25,456 nt of DNA, from positions 1 through 25,456 of the forward strand of contig CAZPXF010000025.1 in the NCBI GenBank assembly GCA_964590945.1, read 5' to 3'. Both the position numbers and the translations under genes were made by a program. The notes under the pieces are model-generated. The model was not told where the DNA came from, made no database searches, and worked only from the letters and a program-made list of their open reading frames with translations. Positions 17,101-23,485 of this stretch are shown in pieces; the first letter of the stretch is position 1, and every line of letters begins with the position of its first letter. Source of the stretch: CAZPXF01 sp964590945. Lineage in GTDB: Bacteria; Bacillota; Clostridia; Lachnospirales; Lachnospiraceae.

Positions 17101-17714
17101 AGCTTAAGCATGACGTCACGGAGGACGGCGCTCTTCTGTTTCAGGAAGAGGAGGTCGTGCCGCTTCTTCCGAGGTTCTTATCTGACGAAGAGACTTTAAG
17201 CGGGGCCGGCAGGGGCACTGTGTATCATAAAGTGATGGAGCTTCTGGATTTCGGGCAGGAGTATGATGCGGCAGATATAGAAAGACGGGTGGATACGTTC
17301 CGGCAGGAGGGATATCTGACCCCGGAGATGGCGGCATGCGTAAGATCGGAAGATATAGAGGCCTTTCTTCACTGCGCCTCCGGAAAACGGATGCAGGAGG
17401 CGGCAGGAAACGGAAAGCTCTATAAGGAGCAGCCGTTTGTCCTTGGGATCCCGGCTTCGGATATATACGGGGAGGATGCGGAGGATGAGACGCTTCTTGT
17501 ACAGGGGATCATCGATGTATATTTCGAGGAGGCGGACGGCCTTGTAGTGCTCGATTACAAGACAGACCGGGTCCGCCATGGAAAGGATCTGAAAGAAAAG
17601 TACGAAAAGCAGCTCGAATACTATGCAAAGGCGCTGGAACAGATGCTTGGAAAGCCTGTAAAAGAAAAGATCATTTATTCCTTTACCCTGCGGGAGGAGA
17701 TCATATGGCAGTAG
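14094..17714 (+). CDS. addA: ATP-dependent helicase/nuclease subunit A (AddA)
   Basis: UvrD-like superfamily 1 helicase with a C-terminal nuclease domain, partner of AddB. The 1206-residue protein has Walker A AAAAGAGKTAVL (K30), motif Ia TFTEAAASEMKERI, TIHSFCLSV, the DEYQD Walker B box (D398-E399), GDVKQSIYRFR, HRNFRSRREV, SIHKSKGLEFPVVIL, and VLYVALTRAKEKM as motif VI. The nuclease domain has GRGTVYHKVME, GIIDVYF and VLDYKTDRV (D1154, K1156), then QLEYYAKAL. The ATG at 14094 is eight bases from AAAGGA; one at 14088 is too close to it, and one at 14055 lacks a site. It starts within addB, so translation is coupled. Confidence 0.96.
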   Translation: MAVRWTSEQEAVIHSRGCNLLVAAAAGAGKTAVLTARILDRLMEKPNIDIDELLIVTFTEAAASEMKERIRNGIEKALKENPEDHNLQRQLALVYCARITTIHSFCLSVVRENFHVLDLDPGFRITEEGERKLLMHDVLDELLEEKYEEASEDFRNLVESVVTKRDDTELEEQILRLYEYAESNPDPEAWLRGSLKPYEAASPEEMLEAGWFQDQFRLVRLQLEEYARSMESVLLLCRSEGGPGAYIENVQEEASALREAAEAEDYYGCRKAILGLSFGRLKAERGKDVDPDKKEKAADIRKGIKDNIAKLKDEFFGADLQKQWQDMKLCEPVLRELIAVTMEFGRRFEEKKREQNVIDFSDMEHMALRILTREENGTFVPTDVAKNYQRQFREIMIDEYQDSNLMQEVILRSVSGNDRGEYNLFMVGDVKQSIYRFRLARPELFLEKYNSYPTEEGHPSRRIDLHRNFRSRREVLDNANYIFREIMQAGVGGIEYDADAELNYGAAYDADAENTADGDNGEDAAYRAELLLVADNDRKTEARAAALRIKKLVGNLPVTDSDTGKLRPCRYDDIAVLFRSVSGWGDVFKEVFAEEHIPTYVGSRTGYFQAKEIRMMLQYLKLLDNPRQDFPMTAVMTSPMGGFDGNELARIRLIDPKKPFYSCVFLYREKGGDIPLRKKTEEFLAIYEVLRGEAAWRPLHELLSRIVKLTGFDVWMATRPDGEQKEANVQMLIQQAVRFEASSYKGVFHFVRYMDQLESYEIDYGEAELSGRTDAVRFMSIHKSKGLEFPVVILAGMGKRFNESDLNTRLLLHADAGIGIPAVDLKLRVRRPTALRNYIRQRMKMDNLGEEIRVLYVALTRAKEKMIMIGSNSRAAKSGFAISGTSAGFDSILQSGSYMGLLGLAIGAARDERELPFDLCVVTRQEIEEQMAGHAIQDYDELVKLEMLLHELENCDILPEEDTKDGGDGRRKTSEDFIEQFRFRYPYEKLQNYKMKFTVSELKLKHDVTEDGALLFQEEEVVPLLPRFLSDEETLSGAGRGTVYHKVMELLDFGQEYDAADIERRVDTFRQEGYLTPEMAACVRSEDIEAFLHCASGKRMQEAAGNGKLYKEQPFVLGIPASDIYGEDAEDETLLVQGIIDVYFEEADGLVVLDYKTDRVRHGKDLKEKYEKQLEYYAKALEQMLGKPVKEKIIYSFTLREEIIWQ

Positions 17715-17782
17715 GAAAGGCCGTCATTGGCTGTTCCGCCGTCATCAATATTTTATGCGAACCGAAGCAGTATTCAAATTGA
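17705..17782 (+). CDS. Possible 25-codon small ORF overlapping the addA end
   Basis: The ATG at 17705 follows a strong GGGAGGAG site embedded in the last addA codons. The frame gives 25 residues (MAVGKAVIGCSAVINILCEP, then five more) and stops at 17780-17782, inside the TTGACA box of the next promoter. No homology is recognised. It could be a translated short peptide, the remnant of a lost third gene of the operon, or chance. Confidence 0.3.
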   Translation: MAVGKAVIGCSAVINILCEPKQYSN

Positions 17783-17807
17783 CACATTTTTAATTGTAGA
17801 GTAAAAT
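17779..17807 (+). promoter_or_regulatory. Near-consensus sigma-A promoter of the first propeller-like gene
   Basis: TTGACA (17779-17784), a 17-base spacer, and TAAAAT (17802-17807). The ATG at 17839 with its AGGAGG site lies about 25 bases after the expected transcription start. An alternative ATG at 17806 overlaps the -10 box and cannot be used from this promoter. Confidence 0.85.
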
Positions 17808-17838
17808 GAAACCATATTTCAGCAGGAGGGTGAAGGTT

Positions 17839-18858
17839 ATGAAGCGAAATCTAATTCATGCGGCGGCATTTTTCTTAATCTGTCTGTGCGCCGTATTTTG
17901 CCTGAAGTCAATAGATACACAGGCCGCGACGAAGAAGATGTCCACGGAGTCTAACGGAAAGTATACGTACTATTCGGTACAGGGTACGATTTACCGGATG
18001 GATACAAGTACAGGAAAGACAAAAAAGATTAAGACCATTGCGAACACAAACTGGATTTCAGATATCTCATATTATAAAGGATATCTGTATTTTACTGCGG
18101 ACTATTACTATTATTCCCAGGGAACGGACGGAAGCGAGGCATATATCTGCCGGATCAAGACGAACGGCAAAGGTTTTAAGAAGCTGGGCTGCGGCAGGTC
18201 GGCAAGAATCTATAACGGGAAGATCTACTATTTACGTGGCACAATCAAAATGTATGGCGTATGTCCGTCTACTCATATCAAAGAGATTGCGAGAATGAAT
18301 CTGAGCGGCGGCAGCAAGAAAAATCTTCTTACCGAAAAGTCTGCTTATTCGTCGTTTGAGATCGTAAAGAACCGCATTTATTATGTTTCAGCCGGCTGTC
18401 TGTACCGTGCGACTATAAGCGGAAAAAGCAGCACAGTTCTGGTATCTTCCGGTGTGAACCAGCTTCTCAGCGACGGAACGAACATTTACTATACGACAAC
18501 CAGGGAACTGCACAGGATTGAAGGAAGCAGCGGCACCGACAATAAGCTTATGAATCTTGCGTATAGGAGGACTTCGTCCTCGATTTTCTGTTGTACAAAT
18601 ATCCTGGAAGTGAAGAACGGGATTATTTATTTTGTGGACAATAACAACGGATATAAGCTGAGAAAGTATAATATATCGGCCAATAAGATCACAGATTTGA
18701 AAAAATTTTCGTCGAACGTATCTGCTTTGGTTGTCGGAAAAGGCAAATATGCGGTGATTCGAAGAGGCATTACAGACAGTAAATATTCCGAGGCTGTCGG
18801 ACGGATCAAGACGACCGGAAAGAGTTATAAGACTCTGAAAAAGTATTTCAAACCTTAA
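17839..18858 (+). CDS. Secreted DUF5050-like beta-propeller protein, copy 1
   Basis: A 339-residue exported protein of unknown function. The N-terminus is a signal peptide (MKRN, hydrophobic AAAFFLICLCAVF, cleavage near TQA-A). The mature part is rich in Tyr, Lys and Gly and has about seven repeats of an R/K-x-hydrophobic ... G-K/S turn: YRMDTSTGK, CRIKTNGKG, ARMNLSGGS, YRATISGKS, HRIEGSSGT, RKYNISANK, GRIKTTGKS. Each follows a short beta strand such as IYY or LYF. This fits a seven-bladed beta-propeller and resembles the DUF5050 family of Firmicute surface proteins. There is no LPxTG or other wall-sorting signal, so it is either released or held non-covalently. A close paralog lies immediately downstream. 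Confidence 0.8.
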   Translation: MKRNLIHAAAFFLICLCAVFCLKSIDTQAATKKMSTESNGKYTYYSVQGTIYRMDTSTGKTKKIKTIANTNWISDISYYKGYLYFTADYYYYSQGTDGSEAYICRIKTNGKGFKKLGCGRSARIYNGKIYYLRGTIKMYGVCPSTHIKEIARMNLSGGSKKNLLTEKSAYSSFEIVKNRIYYVSAGCLYRATISGKSSTVLVSSGVNQLLSDGTNIYYTTTRELHRIEGSSGTDNKLMNLAYRRTSSSIFCCTNILEVKNGIIYFVDNNNGYKLRKYNISANKITDLKKFSSNVSALVVGKGKYAVIRRGITDSKYSEAVGRIKTTGKSYKTLKKYFKP

Positions 18859-18903
18859 TCGCGAAGACCGGAAATTTCGGCTATTTTAATACATATGCGC
18901 GGG

Positions 18904-18957
18904 GCATCTCCACTGAAGATCTGGTATTGCAGCTATGGGGTTTCAGGGTGGGGATGC
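18904..18957 (+). terminator. Possible hairpin terminator between the paralogs
   Basis: GCATCTCCA-CTGAA (from 18904) can pair with TTCAGGGTGGGGATGC (18942-18957) with a G-U pair and a two-base bulge around a loop of about 24 bases. The T tract after it is poor (TCTTGT). It may be a weak terminator or a leader structure for copy 2. Confidence 0.35.
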
Positions 18958-18959
18958 TC

Positions 18960-18988
18960 TTGTACATAGACATAAAGTAAAAGAAAAT
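18960..18988 (+). promoter_or_regulatory. Weak candidate promoter of copy 2
   Basis: TTGTAC (18960-18965), a 17-base spacer and GAAAAT (18983-18988). Both boxes match the consensus only partly. It would give a leader of about 18 bases before the ATG at 19013. Confidence 0.3.
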
Positions 18989-19012
18989 ATTTTCGGGAAG
19001 GGGATGATGGAA

Positions 19013-20062
19013 ATGACGAAAAAGAATGTATTTCGTATGATCTCAGCTTTCTTAATATGTTTGTGCGTTGTCCTTTGTCTGAAAACGGCGGATGCACAGG
19101 CAGCGTCAAAGAAGATGGCGACAGAGTCCAGTGGAAAATATACATATTATTCGATACAGGGAACGATCTGGCGGATGGATACGGGTTCGGGAAAGTCGGA
19201 GGAGATCAGAACCATCGAGGGCACGAATTGTATTTCGGATATTTCGTACTATAAAGGATATTTGTATTTTACAGCAGATAACTATTACTATTCAAACGGC
19301 GGGGACGGAAGCGAGGCTTATATCTGCCGGATGAAGACAAACGGAGAGGATTTTGACCGGTTAGGCTGCGGAATGGCGGCAAGGATCTATAACGGGAAGA
19401 TTTATTATCTTTACGGAACGATCGAAATGTACGGAACGACTCCGTCGACTGAGATCAAGGGAATCGCCCGGATGAATCTGAACGGCGACGGCAAGAAGAA
19501 GCTTGTCACCGGAAAGGCGCGTTACACCGCGTTTGAGATCGTAAAGAACCGTATTTACTATACGGCGTCCAATTCAAACGGCGCTGCAAAATACCTTTAC
19601 CGTGTAAACATGAGCGGGAAAAAGAGCAAAACGCTGGTATCCTCTGATGTGCGTCAGCTTCTCAGCGACGGGACGAATATTTATTACGCCACGGCAAAGG
19701 AGCTGCACAGGATCGCGGGAAGCAGCGGGAAGGATAAGCATCTTTTGAACCTTGCTTGGAAGCGCAATATTTATCCTTCTTCCGTGATAAGCTGTACGAG
19801 TATCCTGGAGGTAAAGAGCGGGGTGATTTACTTTCTTGATTATTACTCCGGATATAAGCTGAGAAAATACACAATATCCAAAAACAAGATCACAAACATG
19901 AAAACCTTTCAAACGTCTGTGACGGATATGGTTGTCGGGAAAGGAAAATATGCGGTGATCCGCAGGAAAATCTCCGGAAGCAGCAAATATACGGAGGCTG
20001 TCGGGCGGATTAAGACGACCGGAAAGAATTATAAGGATCTGAAGAAGTATTACGGTCCTTAA
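19013..20062 (+). CDS. Secreted DUF5050-like beta-propeller protein, copy 2
   Basis: A 349-residue paralog of the preceding gene, about two thirds identical by eye over its whole length, including the signal peptide (SAFLICLCVVLCLKTADAQA-A). The same seven repeats are present: WRMDTGSGK, CRMKTNGED, ARMNLNGDG, YRVNMSGKK, HRIAGSSGK, RKYTISKNK, GRIKTTGKN. It differs by short insertions, for example NSNGAAK before the fourth repeat and YPSSV after the fifth. The chosen ATG follows GAAGGGGA at suitable spacing; an ATG at 19004 is too close to that site, and 18935 lies in the intergenic hairpin. Function is unknown. Retained tandem copies suggest dosage, different ligands or antigenic variation. 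Confidence 0.8.
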   Translation: MTKKNVFRMISAFLICLCVVLCLKTADAQAASKKMATESSGKYTYYSIQGTIWRMDTGSGKSEEIRTIEGTNCISDISYYKGYLYFTADNYYYSNGGDGSEAYICRMKTNGEDFDRLGCGMAARIYNGKIYYLYGTIEMYGTTPSTEIKGIARMNLNGDGKKKLVTGKARYTAFEIVKNRIYYTASNSNGAAKYLYRVNMSGKKSKTLVSSDVRQLLSDGTNIYYATAKELHRIAGSSGKDKHLLNLAWKRNIYPSSVISCTSILEVKSGVIYFLDYYSGYKLRKYTISKNKITNMKTFQTSVTDMVVGKGKYAVIRRKISGSSKYTEAVGRIKTTGKNYKDLKKYYGP

Positions 20063-20082
20063 GAATAATGGAGGAATAGAAA

Positions 20083-20451
20083 ATGAAATTTCAAATGATA
20101 CACGAGAATTACAATGTTTACGATTTGGACAGGTCTTTGGCGTTTTATCAGGAAGCGTTAGGACTTCATGAGCTTCGGAGAACGGAAGCCTCCGACGGGA
20201 GCTTCATCATCGTCTATGTGGGAAATGAAACGACGGATTTTGAGCTGGAGCTTACGTGGATGCGCGACATGGACCGCCCGTATGATCTGGGTGATACGGA
20301 ATTTCATCTGGCGTTCCGTACGGACGATATGGAGGCGGCTCATAAAAAGCACGAAGAGATGGGATGCATCTGTTTTGAGAACCCGGATATGGGTATCTAT
20401 TTTATCGCAGATCCTGACGGCTATTGGCTGGAGATCGTTCCGGAGAGATAG
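20083..20451 (+). CDS. Glyoxalase I / VOC-family lyase
   Basis: A 122-residue protein of the vicinal oxygen chelate fold, most like lactoylglutathione lyase, which isomerises the methylglyoxal-thiol adduct. Likely metal ligands are H7, E56 (ELELTW), H75 (TEFHLAF) and E117 (YWLEIVP), positions close to those of E. coli GloA. DPDGYWLEI is a family signature. Clostridia generally lack glutathione, so the thiol may differ or the true substrate may be another small molecule. It has a GGAGGAA site and begins 21 bases after the propeller paralog. It ends three bases before the convergent cysteine-cluster gene, with no obvious terminator between them. Confidence 0.8.
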   Translation: MKFQMIHENYNVYDLDRSLAFYQEALGLHELRRTEASDGSFIIVYVGNETTDFELELTWMRDMDRPYDLGDTEFHLAFRTDDMEAAHKKHEEMGCICFENPDMGIYFIADPDGYWLEIVPER

Positions 20452-20454
20452 CGG

Positions 20455-21114
20455 TCATAAAACGGCGGAGGCGGCAGAAAGCCTCTGATAAAATTGTTCA
20501 TAAAAATCTGCTTTCGGGTCGAATGGCTGTACATAGAAGGTCGTCAGCACTTCCATGCTGAGCTTCTGTACGGCGTCGGCCTGAATGTTTTTCATGGCGT
20601 ATTCCTGCAGATTTTTAATATGATAATGCCAGTCGGAAATAAACGTTTCATATTTTTTACAGTCATCCGTATCGATCCATTTTTTGATTTTAACCTTGGT
20701 TTTGTTTGGTTTCGGACACTCGTGAACCTGCAGAAAATATCGGAAGGTTCCATTTTCATAAAATCTGCCCAGCGGGAAAATACGGCAGATGCCCGGGCGA
20801 AGCGCGTGTACGGAACATCTTCCGTTGGCATCAAGAAAAGAGCAGGCGCCGTCCTTTCCGGACATTCTGAGATCAGGAAGAATAATACCATCCACAACAT
20901 TCAGCTCGACCGGCCCTGAGATCAGTTCGCCGAAGGACATACAAAGTCCGGAAGAGAGGCGATGGAAGTCCAGAGGATCCAGCAGGATCGATGTGCCCAT
21001 GCCCCGGCAGCAGGCGGAACATCCCTTACATCCTCCGCAGTCGGTCTTTGCCATATCATTGCTTGTATAAAGCTTTCCGTCTGAAATTTCATTAAGATCT
21101 ATCGTTCGCAGCAT
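20455..21114 (-). CDS. YkgJ-family cysteine cluster protein
   Basis: A 219-residue cytosolic protein with a dense N-terminal cysteine motif, C26, C29, C32, C35 and C36 (CGGCKGCSACCRG). More cysteines lie in GACSFLD, NGRCSVHALRPGICRIFP and VHECPKP. This is the pattern of the YkgJ/UPF0153 family, proposed to bind zinc or an iron-sulfur cluster; no reaction is established that I can name with confidence. The C-terminal half is helical and lysine-rich without further motifs. The ATG follows GGGAGAAATAAG and a good promoter on the minus strand. It is transcribed alone, convergent with the glyoxalase gene and divergent from the XRE regulator. Confidence 0.85.
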   Translation of the reverse strand: MLRTIDLNEISDGKLYTSNDMAKTDCGGCKGCSACCRGMGTSILLDPLDFHRLSSGLCMSFGELISGPVELNVVDGIILPDLRMSGKDGACSFLDANGRCSVHALRPGICRIFPLGRFYENGTFRYFLQVHECPKPNKTKVKIKKWIDTDDCKKYETFISDWHYHIKNLQEYAMKNIQADAVQKLSMEVLTTFYVQPFDPKADFYEQFYQRLSAASAVL

Positions 21115-21143
21115 CTTATTTCTCCCTGTTTATTCATGATATC

Positions 21144-21172
21144 ATTATAAAATGAGGTTTATGGAAAAGCAA
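21144..21172 (-). promoter_or_regulatory. Promoter of the cysteine-cluster gene
   Basis: On the minus strand: TTGCTT (21167-21172), a 17-base spacer and a perfect TATAAT (21144-21149), about 30 bases before the start codon. Confidence 0.7.
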
Positions 21173-21214
21173 TTCCCGAATGAAATGTTTCCTTTTCCAT
21201 TAAAAAATTTAGAG

Positions 21215-21246
21215 TTGACATCTGATTCTTATATGGTACTATAGTA
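21215..21246 (+). promoter_or_regulatory. Promoter with palindrome over the -10 box, upstream of the XRE regulator
   Basis: A perfect TTGACA (21215-21220) is followed after 16 bases by TACTAT (21237-21242), or after 19 by TATAGT. The -10 region lies within TACTATAGTA (21237-21246), a perfect 10-base palindrome. A dimeric XRE repressor bound there would block RNA polymerase, so autoregulation is a reasonable guess. Confidence 0.7.
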
Positions 21247-21287
21247 GTAGGAACATGTAAAAAGCACAGGGAAAGCAGGAAGATACA

Positions 21288-21572
21288 ATGGGCGAGAAAA
21301 GAGTGGTTGACTATATTTACACTGACGGCAATGAGAAAATCCTGATCGAGTCATTGCAGACCGACACAAGACATGCGGTCATAGACCAGTATATCCGCTG
21401 CAGAAAGGCGAAGAAGATGACGCAGGCGGATCTGGCGCGGCGCACAGGGATAGCGCGTCCGAATATTACCAGATTTGAGAGCGGCAGTTATAATCCGTCG
21501 CTGGAATTCATGGTTAAGATTGCTGCGGCATTGGATATGCACCTGGAACTGCGGCTTCAGGAGAACGACTAG
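21288..21572 (+). CDS. XRE-family helix-turn-helix regulator
   Basis: A 94-residue DNA-binding protein. The HTH domain is at about 34-92: KMTQADLARRTGIARPNITR is the helix-turn-helix core and ESGSYNPSLEFMVKIAAALD the following helices. The N-terminal 30 residues (VVDYIYTDGNEK) resemble those of HigA-type antitoxins, but no toxin gene is adjacent. The LpdD-like gene starts 24 bases after its stop on the same strand, so it probably leads the decarboxylase operon and may control it in response to the aromatic acid. It has an AGGAAG site before the ATG. Confidence 0.85.
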   Translation: MGEKRVVDYIYTDGNEKILIESLQTDTRHAVIDQYIRCRKAKKMTQADLARRTGIARPNITRFESGSYNPSLEFMVKIAAALDMHLELRLQEND

Positions 21573-21596
21573 ACGCGCCGGGAGGGAGGTACATGT

Positions 21597-21977
21597 ATGG
21601 AGATGCAATCCCGGCATAGTACGGATAAGATCCGCAGGAAGCGGCTGTCCTTCGCTGAGATTACGATGGAGGCACGGATGATCGGGGAGGACTGCTTGAT
21701 TGCACTGTATGGAGGAGCGAAGCCGCATATCGGATGCACCGTCCTTGCGGTTCCGCGTCCGTCCCTGGCCGGAAGCGGAGAGATCAGCGTGACTTCATCC
21801 GTGATCAATGTAACCGGGCACAAGGATGAGGAGATCTGCCGTTATGCCGCAGAGCAGACCGCGAGAAAGAAGAATGCGGTGACCGTATGCACGGGCGGAT
21901 TTCACATGGATGGGATCACAAAGGATCAGATCGGGGAGGTTATCCTTGCGGTCAGGGAATTGGTGGAAGAGATATAA
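21597..21977 (+). CDS. LpdD-like small protein of the aromatic decarboxylase (prenyl-FMN chaperone type)
   Basis: A 126-residue protein encoded directly before the UbiD-type decarboxylase. Its core (GGAKPHIGCTVLAVPRPSLA, SVTSSVINVTGHKDEEICRY, VCTGGFHMDGITKDQI) resembles the small D subunits found with gallate and 4-hydroxybenzoate decarboxylases (LpdD/ShdD group), thought to help handle or load prenylated FMN. The family is also described as resembling proteasome assembly chaperone 4 in fold. The ATG at 21597 has a strong GGAGGGAGGT site at 21581-21590; the ATG four bases earlier is out of frame. No membrane segment or signal is present. Identification relies on remembered similarity plus operon position. 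Confidence 0.72.
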   Translation: MEMQSRHSTDKIRRKRLSFAEITMEARMIGEDCLIALYGGAKPHIGCTVLAVPRPSLAGSGEISVTSSVINVTGHKDEEICRYAAEQTARKKNAVTVCTGGFHMDGITKDQIGEVILAVRELVEEI

Positions 21978-22019
21978 GTAAGAACAAAAAATAAGATATA
22001 TCAGGAGGAGATAAGAATT

Positions 22020-23483
22020 ATGGCTGACAAAGTGAGAGATTTAAGGAGTGCGCTGGCATTGCTTGAGAGTATGCCGGGGCAGCTGATTCAGACGGATGTG
22101 GAGGTGGAGCCTGAGGCGGAGCTGTCGGGCGTATATCGTCATATTGGAGCCGGAGGAACCTGTATGAGACCTACGAAGGAAGGCCCGGCAATGATTTTTA
22201 ACAATGTAAAGGGACATCCGGGGGCAAGAGTTGCGATCGGAGTGCTTGCAAGCCGTCAGAGGGTAGCGGCTCTTCTGGACTGTGAGCCGGAGAACCTGGG
22301 CAAGAGGCTGTACAGCAGCGTAGACGATCCGATCCCGCCTGTTATGACAACAGAGCCGGCCCCATGCCAGCAGGTTGTACATTTGGCGACGGATCCGGAT
22401 TTTGATCTTTATAAGCTGGTTCCGGCGCCGACCAACACGCCGGATGATGCGGGGCCGTATATTACGCTTGGAATGTGTTACGCGACACATCCGGATACGG
22501 GAGCCAATGATGTTACGATCCACCGTCTCTGCATTCAGGGTAAGGATGAATTGTCTATTTACTTTACCCCCGGCGCGCGCCATATAGGAGCTATGGCGGA
22601 GCGCGCCGAAGAACTGGGACAGAAGCTGCCGATATCGATCAGTATCGGAGTGGATCCGGCAATCGAGATCGGATCGTGCTTTGAACCGCCTACAACGCCG
22701 CTCGGTTATGACGAGCTGTCGGTTGCGGGCGCTCTTAGAGGCGAACCGGTTGAACTGGTACAGTGCCTGACGATCGATCAGCGCGCGATCGCCAATGCAG
22801 AATATGTTATCGAGGGGGAAGTGATCCCGAATGTCCGGGTGCAGGAGGATCAGAATCGCCATACCGGCTATGCGATGCCGGAGTTCCCGGGATATACAGG
22901 CCCGGCGAGCAATCAATGCTGGCTGATCAAGGTGAAGGCTGTGACGACCAGGGAACATCCGATCATGCAGACATGTATCGGGCCAAGCGAAGAGCATGTT
23001 TCCATGGCTGGCATTCCGACGGAGGCAAGTATCTACGGTATGATCGAGAAGGCAATGCCGGGAAGACTGAAAAATGTATACTGTGCTTCTTCCGGCGGCG
23101 GGAAATTTATGGCGGTATTGCAGTTCCAGAAGAAGGTTGCCAGCGACGAGGGACGCCAGAGACAGGCTGCGCTTCTTGCATTCTCGGCATTCAGCGAGCT
23201 GAAACATATATTCCTTGTAGACGAAGATGTAGACCCGTTTGATATCAAGGATGTTATCTGGGCGATGAATACAAGATTCCAGGGGGATACAGATATCATT
23301 ACGATTCCGGGAGTGCGCTGCCATCCGCTCGATCCGTCGAATGATCCGACGTGCTCAAACAGTATTCGCGATCACGGTATTGCATGCAAGACAATTTTTG
23401 ACTGTACAGTGCCGTTTGACCAGAAGGAGCGCTTCAGACGTGCGCGATTTATGGATGTCGATCCGGACCATTGGGTTAAATAA
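22020..23483 (+). CDS. UbiD-family aromatic acid decarboxylase (gallate/hydroxybenzoate type)
   Basis: Predicted prenylated-FMN-dependent non-oxidative decarboxylase of 487 residues. It closely recalls the LpdC/ShdC group: VYRHIGAGGTCMRPT, GPAMIFNNVKG, PAPTNTPDDAGPYITLG, GPSEEHVSMAGIPTEASIYG, and QAALLAFSAFSELKH followed by LVDEDVDPFD. R169 in DVTIHR fits the conserved active-site Arg, and the acidic stretch AEYVIEGEV (about 260-268) fits the region of the catalytic Glu residues. Likely substrates are gallate, protocatechuate or 4-hydroxybenzoate, giving pyrogallol, catechol or phenol and CO2. Sequence does not separate these. The AGGAGGAGA site is strong. LpdD-like and UbiX-like partners flank it, which argues for an intact system. 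Confidence 0.9.
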   Translation: MADKVRDLRSALALLESMPGQLIQTDVEVEPEAELSGVYRHIGAGGTCMRPTKEGPAMIFNNVKGHPGARVAIGVLASRQRVAALLDCEPENLGKRLYSSVDDPIPPVMTTEPAPCQQVVHLATDPDFDLYKLVPAPTNTPDDAGPYITLGMCYATHPDTGANDVTIHRLCIQGKDELSIYFTPGARHIGAMAERAEELGQKLPISISIGVDPAIEIGSCFEPPTTPLGYDELSVAGALRGEPVELVQCLTIDQRAIANAEYVIEGEVIPNVRVQEDQNRHTGYAMPEFPGYTGPASNQCWLIKVKAVTTREHPIMQTCIGPSEEHVSMAGIPTEASIYGMIEKAMPGRLKNVYCASSGGGKFMAVLQFQKKVASDEGRQRQAALLAFSAFSELKHIFLVDEDVDPFDIKDVIWAMNTRFQGDTDIITIPGVRCHPLDPSNDPTCSNSIRDHGIACKTIFDCTVPFDQKERFRRARFMDVDPDHWVK

Positions 23484-23485
23484 CT

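Noticed and set aside
21288..21977. Toxin-antitoxin pair made of the XRE gene and the next small gene
   Set aside because: The second protein resembles LpdD-type decarboxylase subunits, not a HigB or RelE toxin, and lies in front of ubiD and ubiX homologs.
22041..23324. Minus-strand open frame of 427 codons antisense to the UbiD gene
   Set aside because: No recognisable domain, rich in Arg, His and Ile as expected of shadow frames, and the opposite strand is a full UbiD-family gene.
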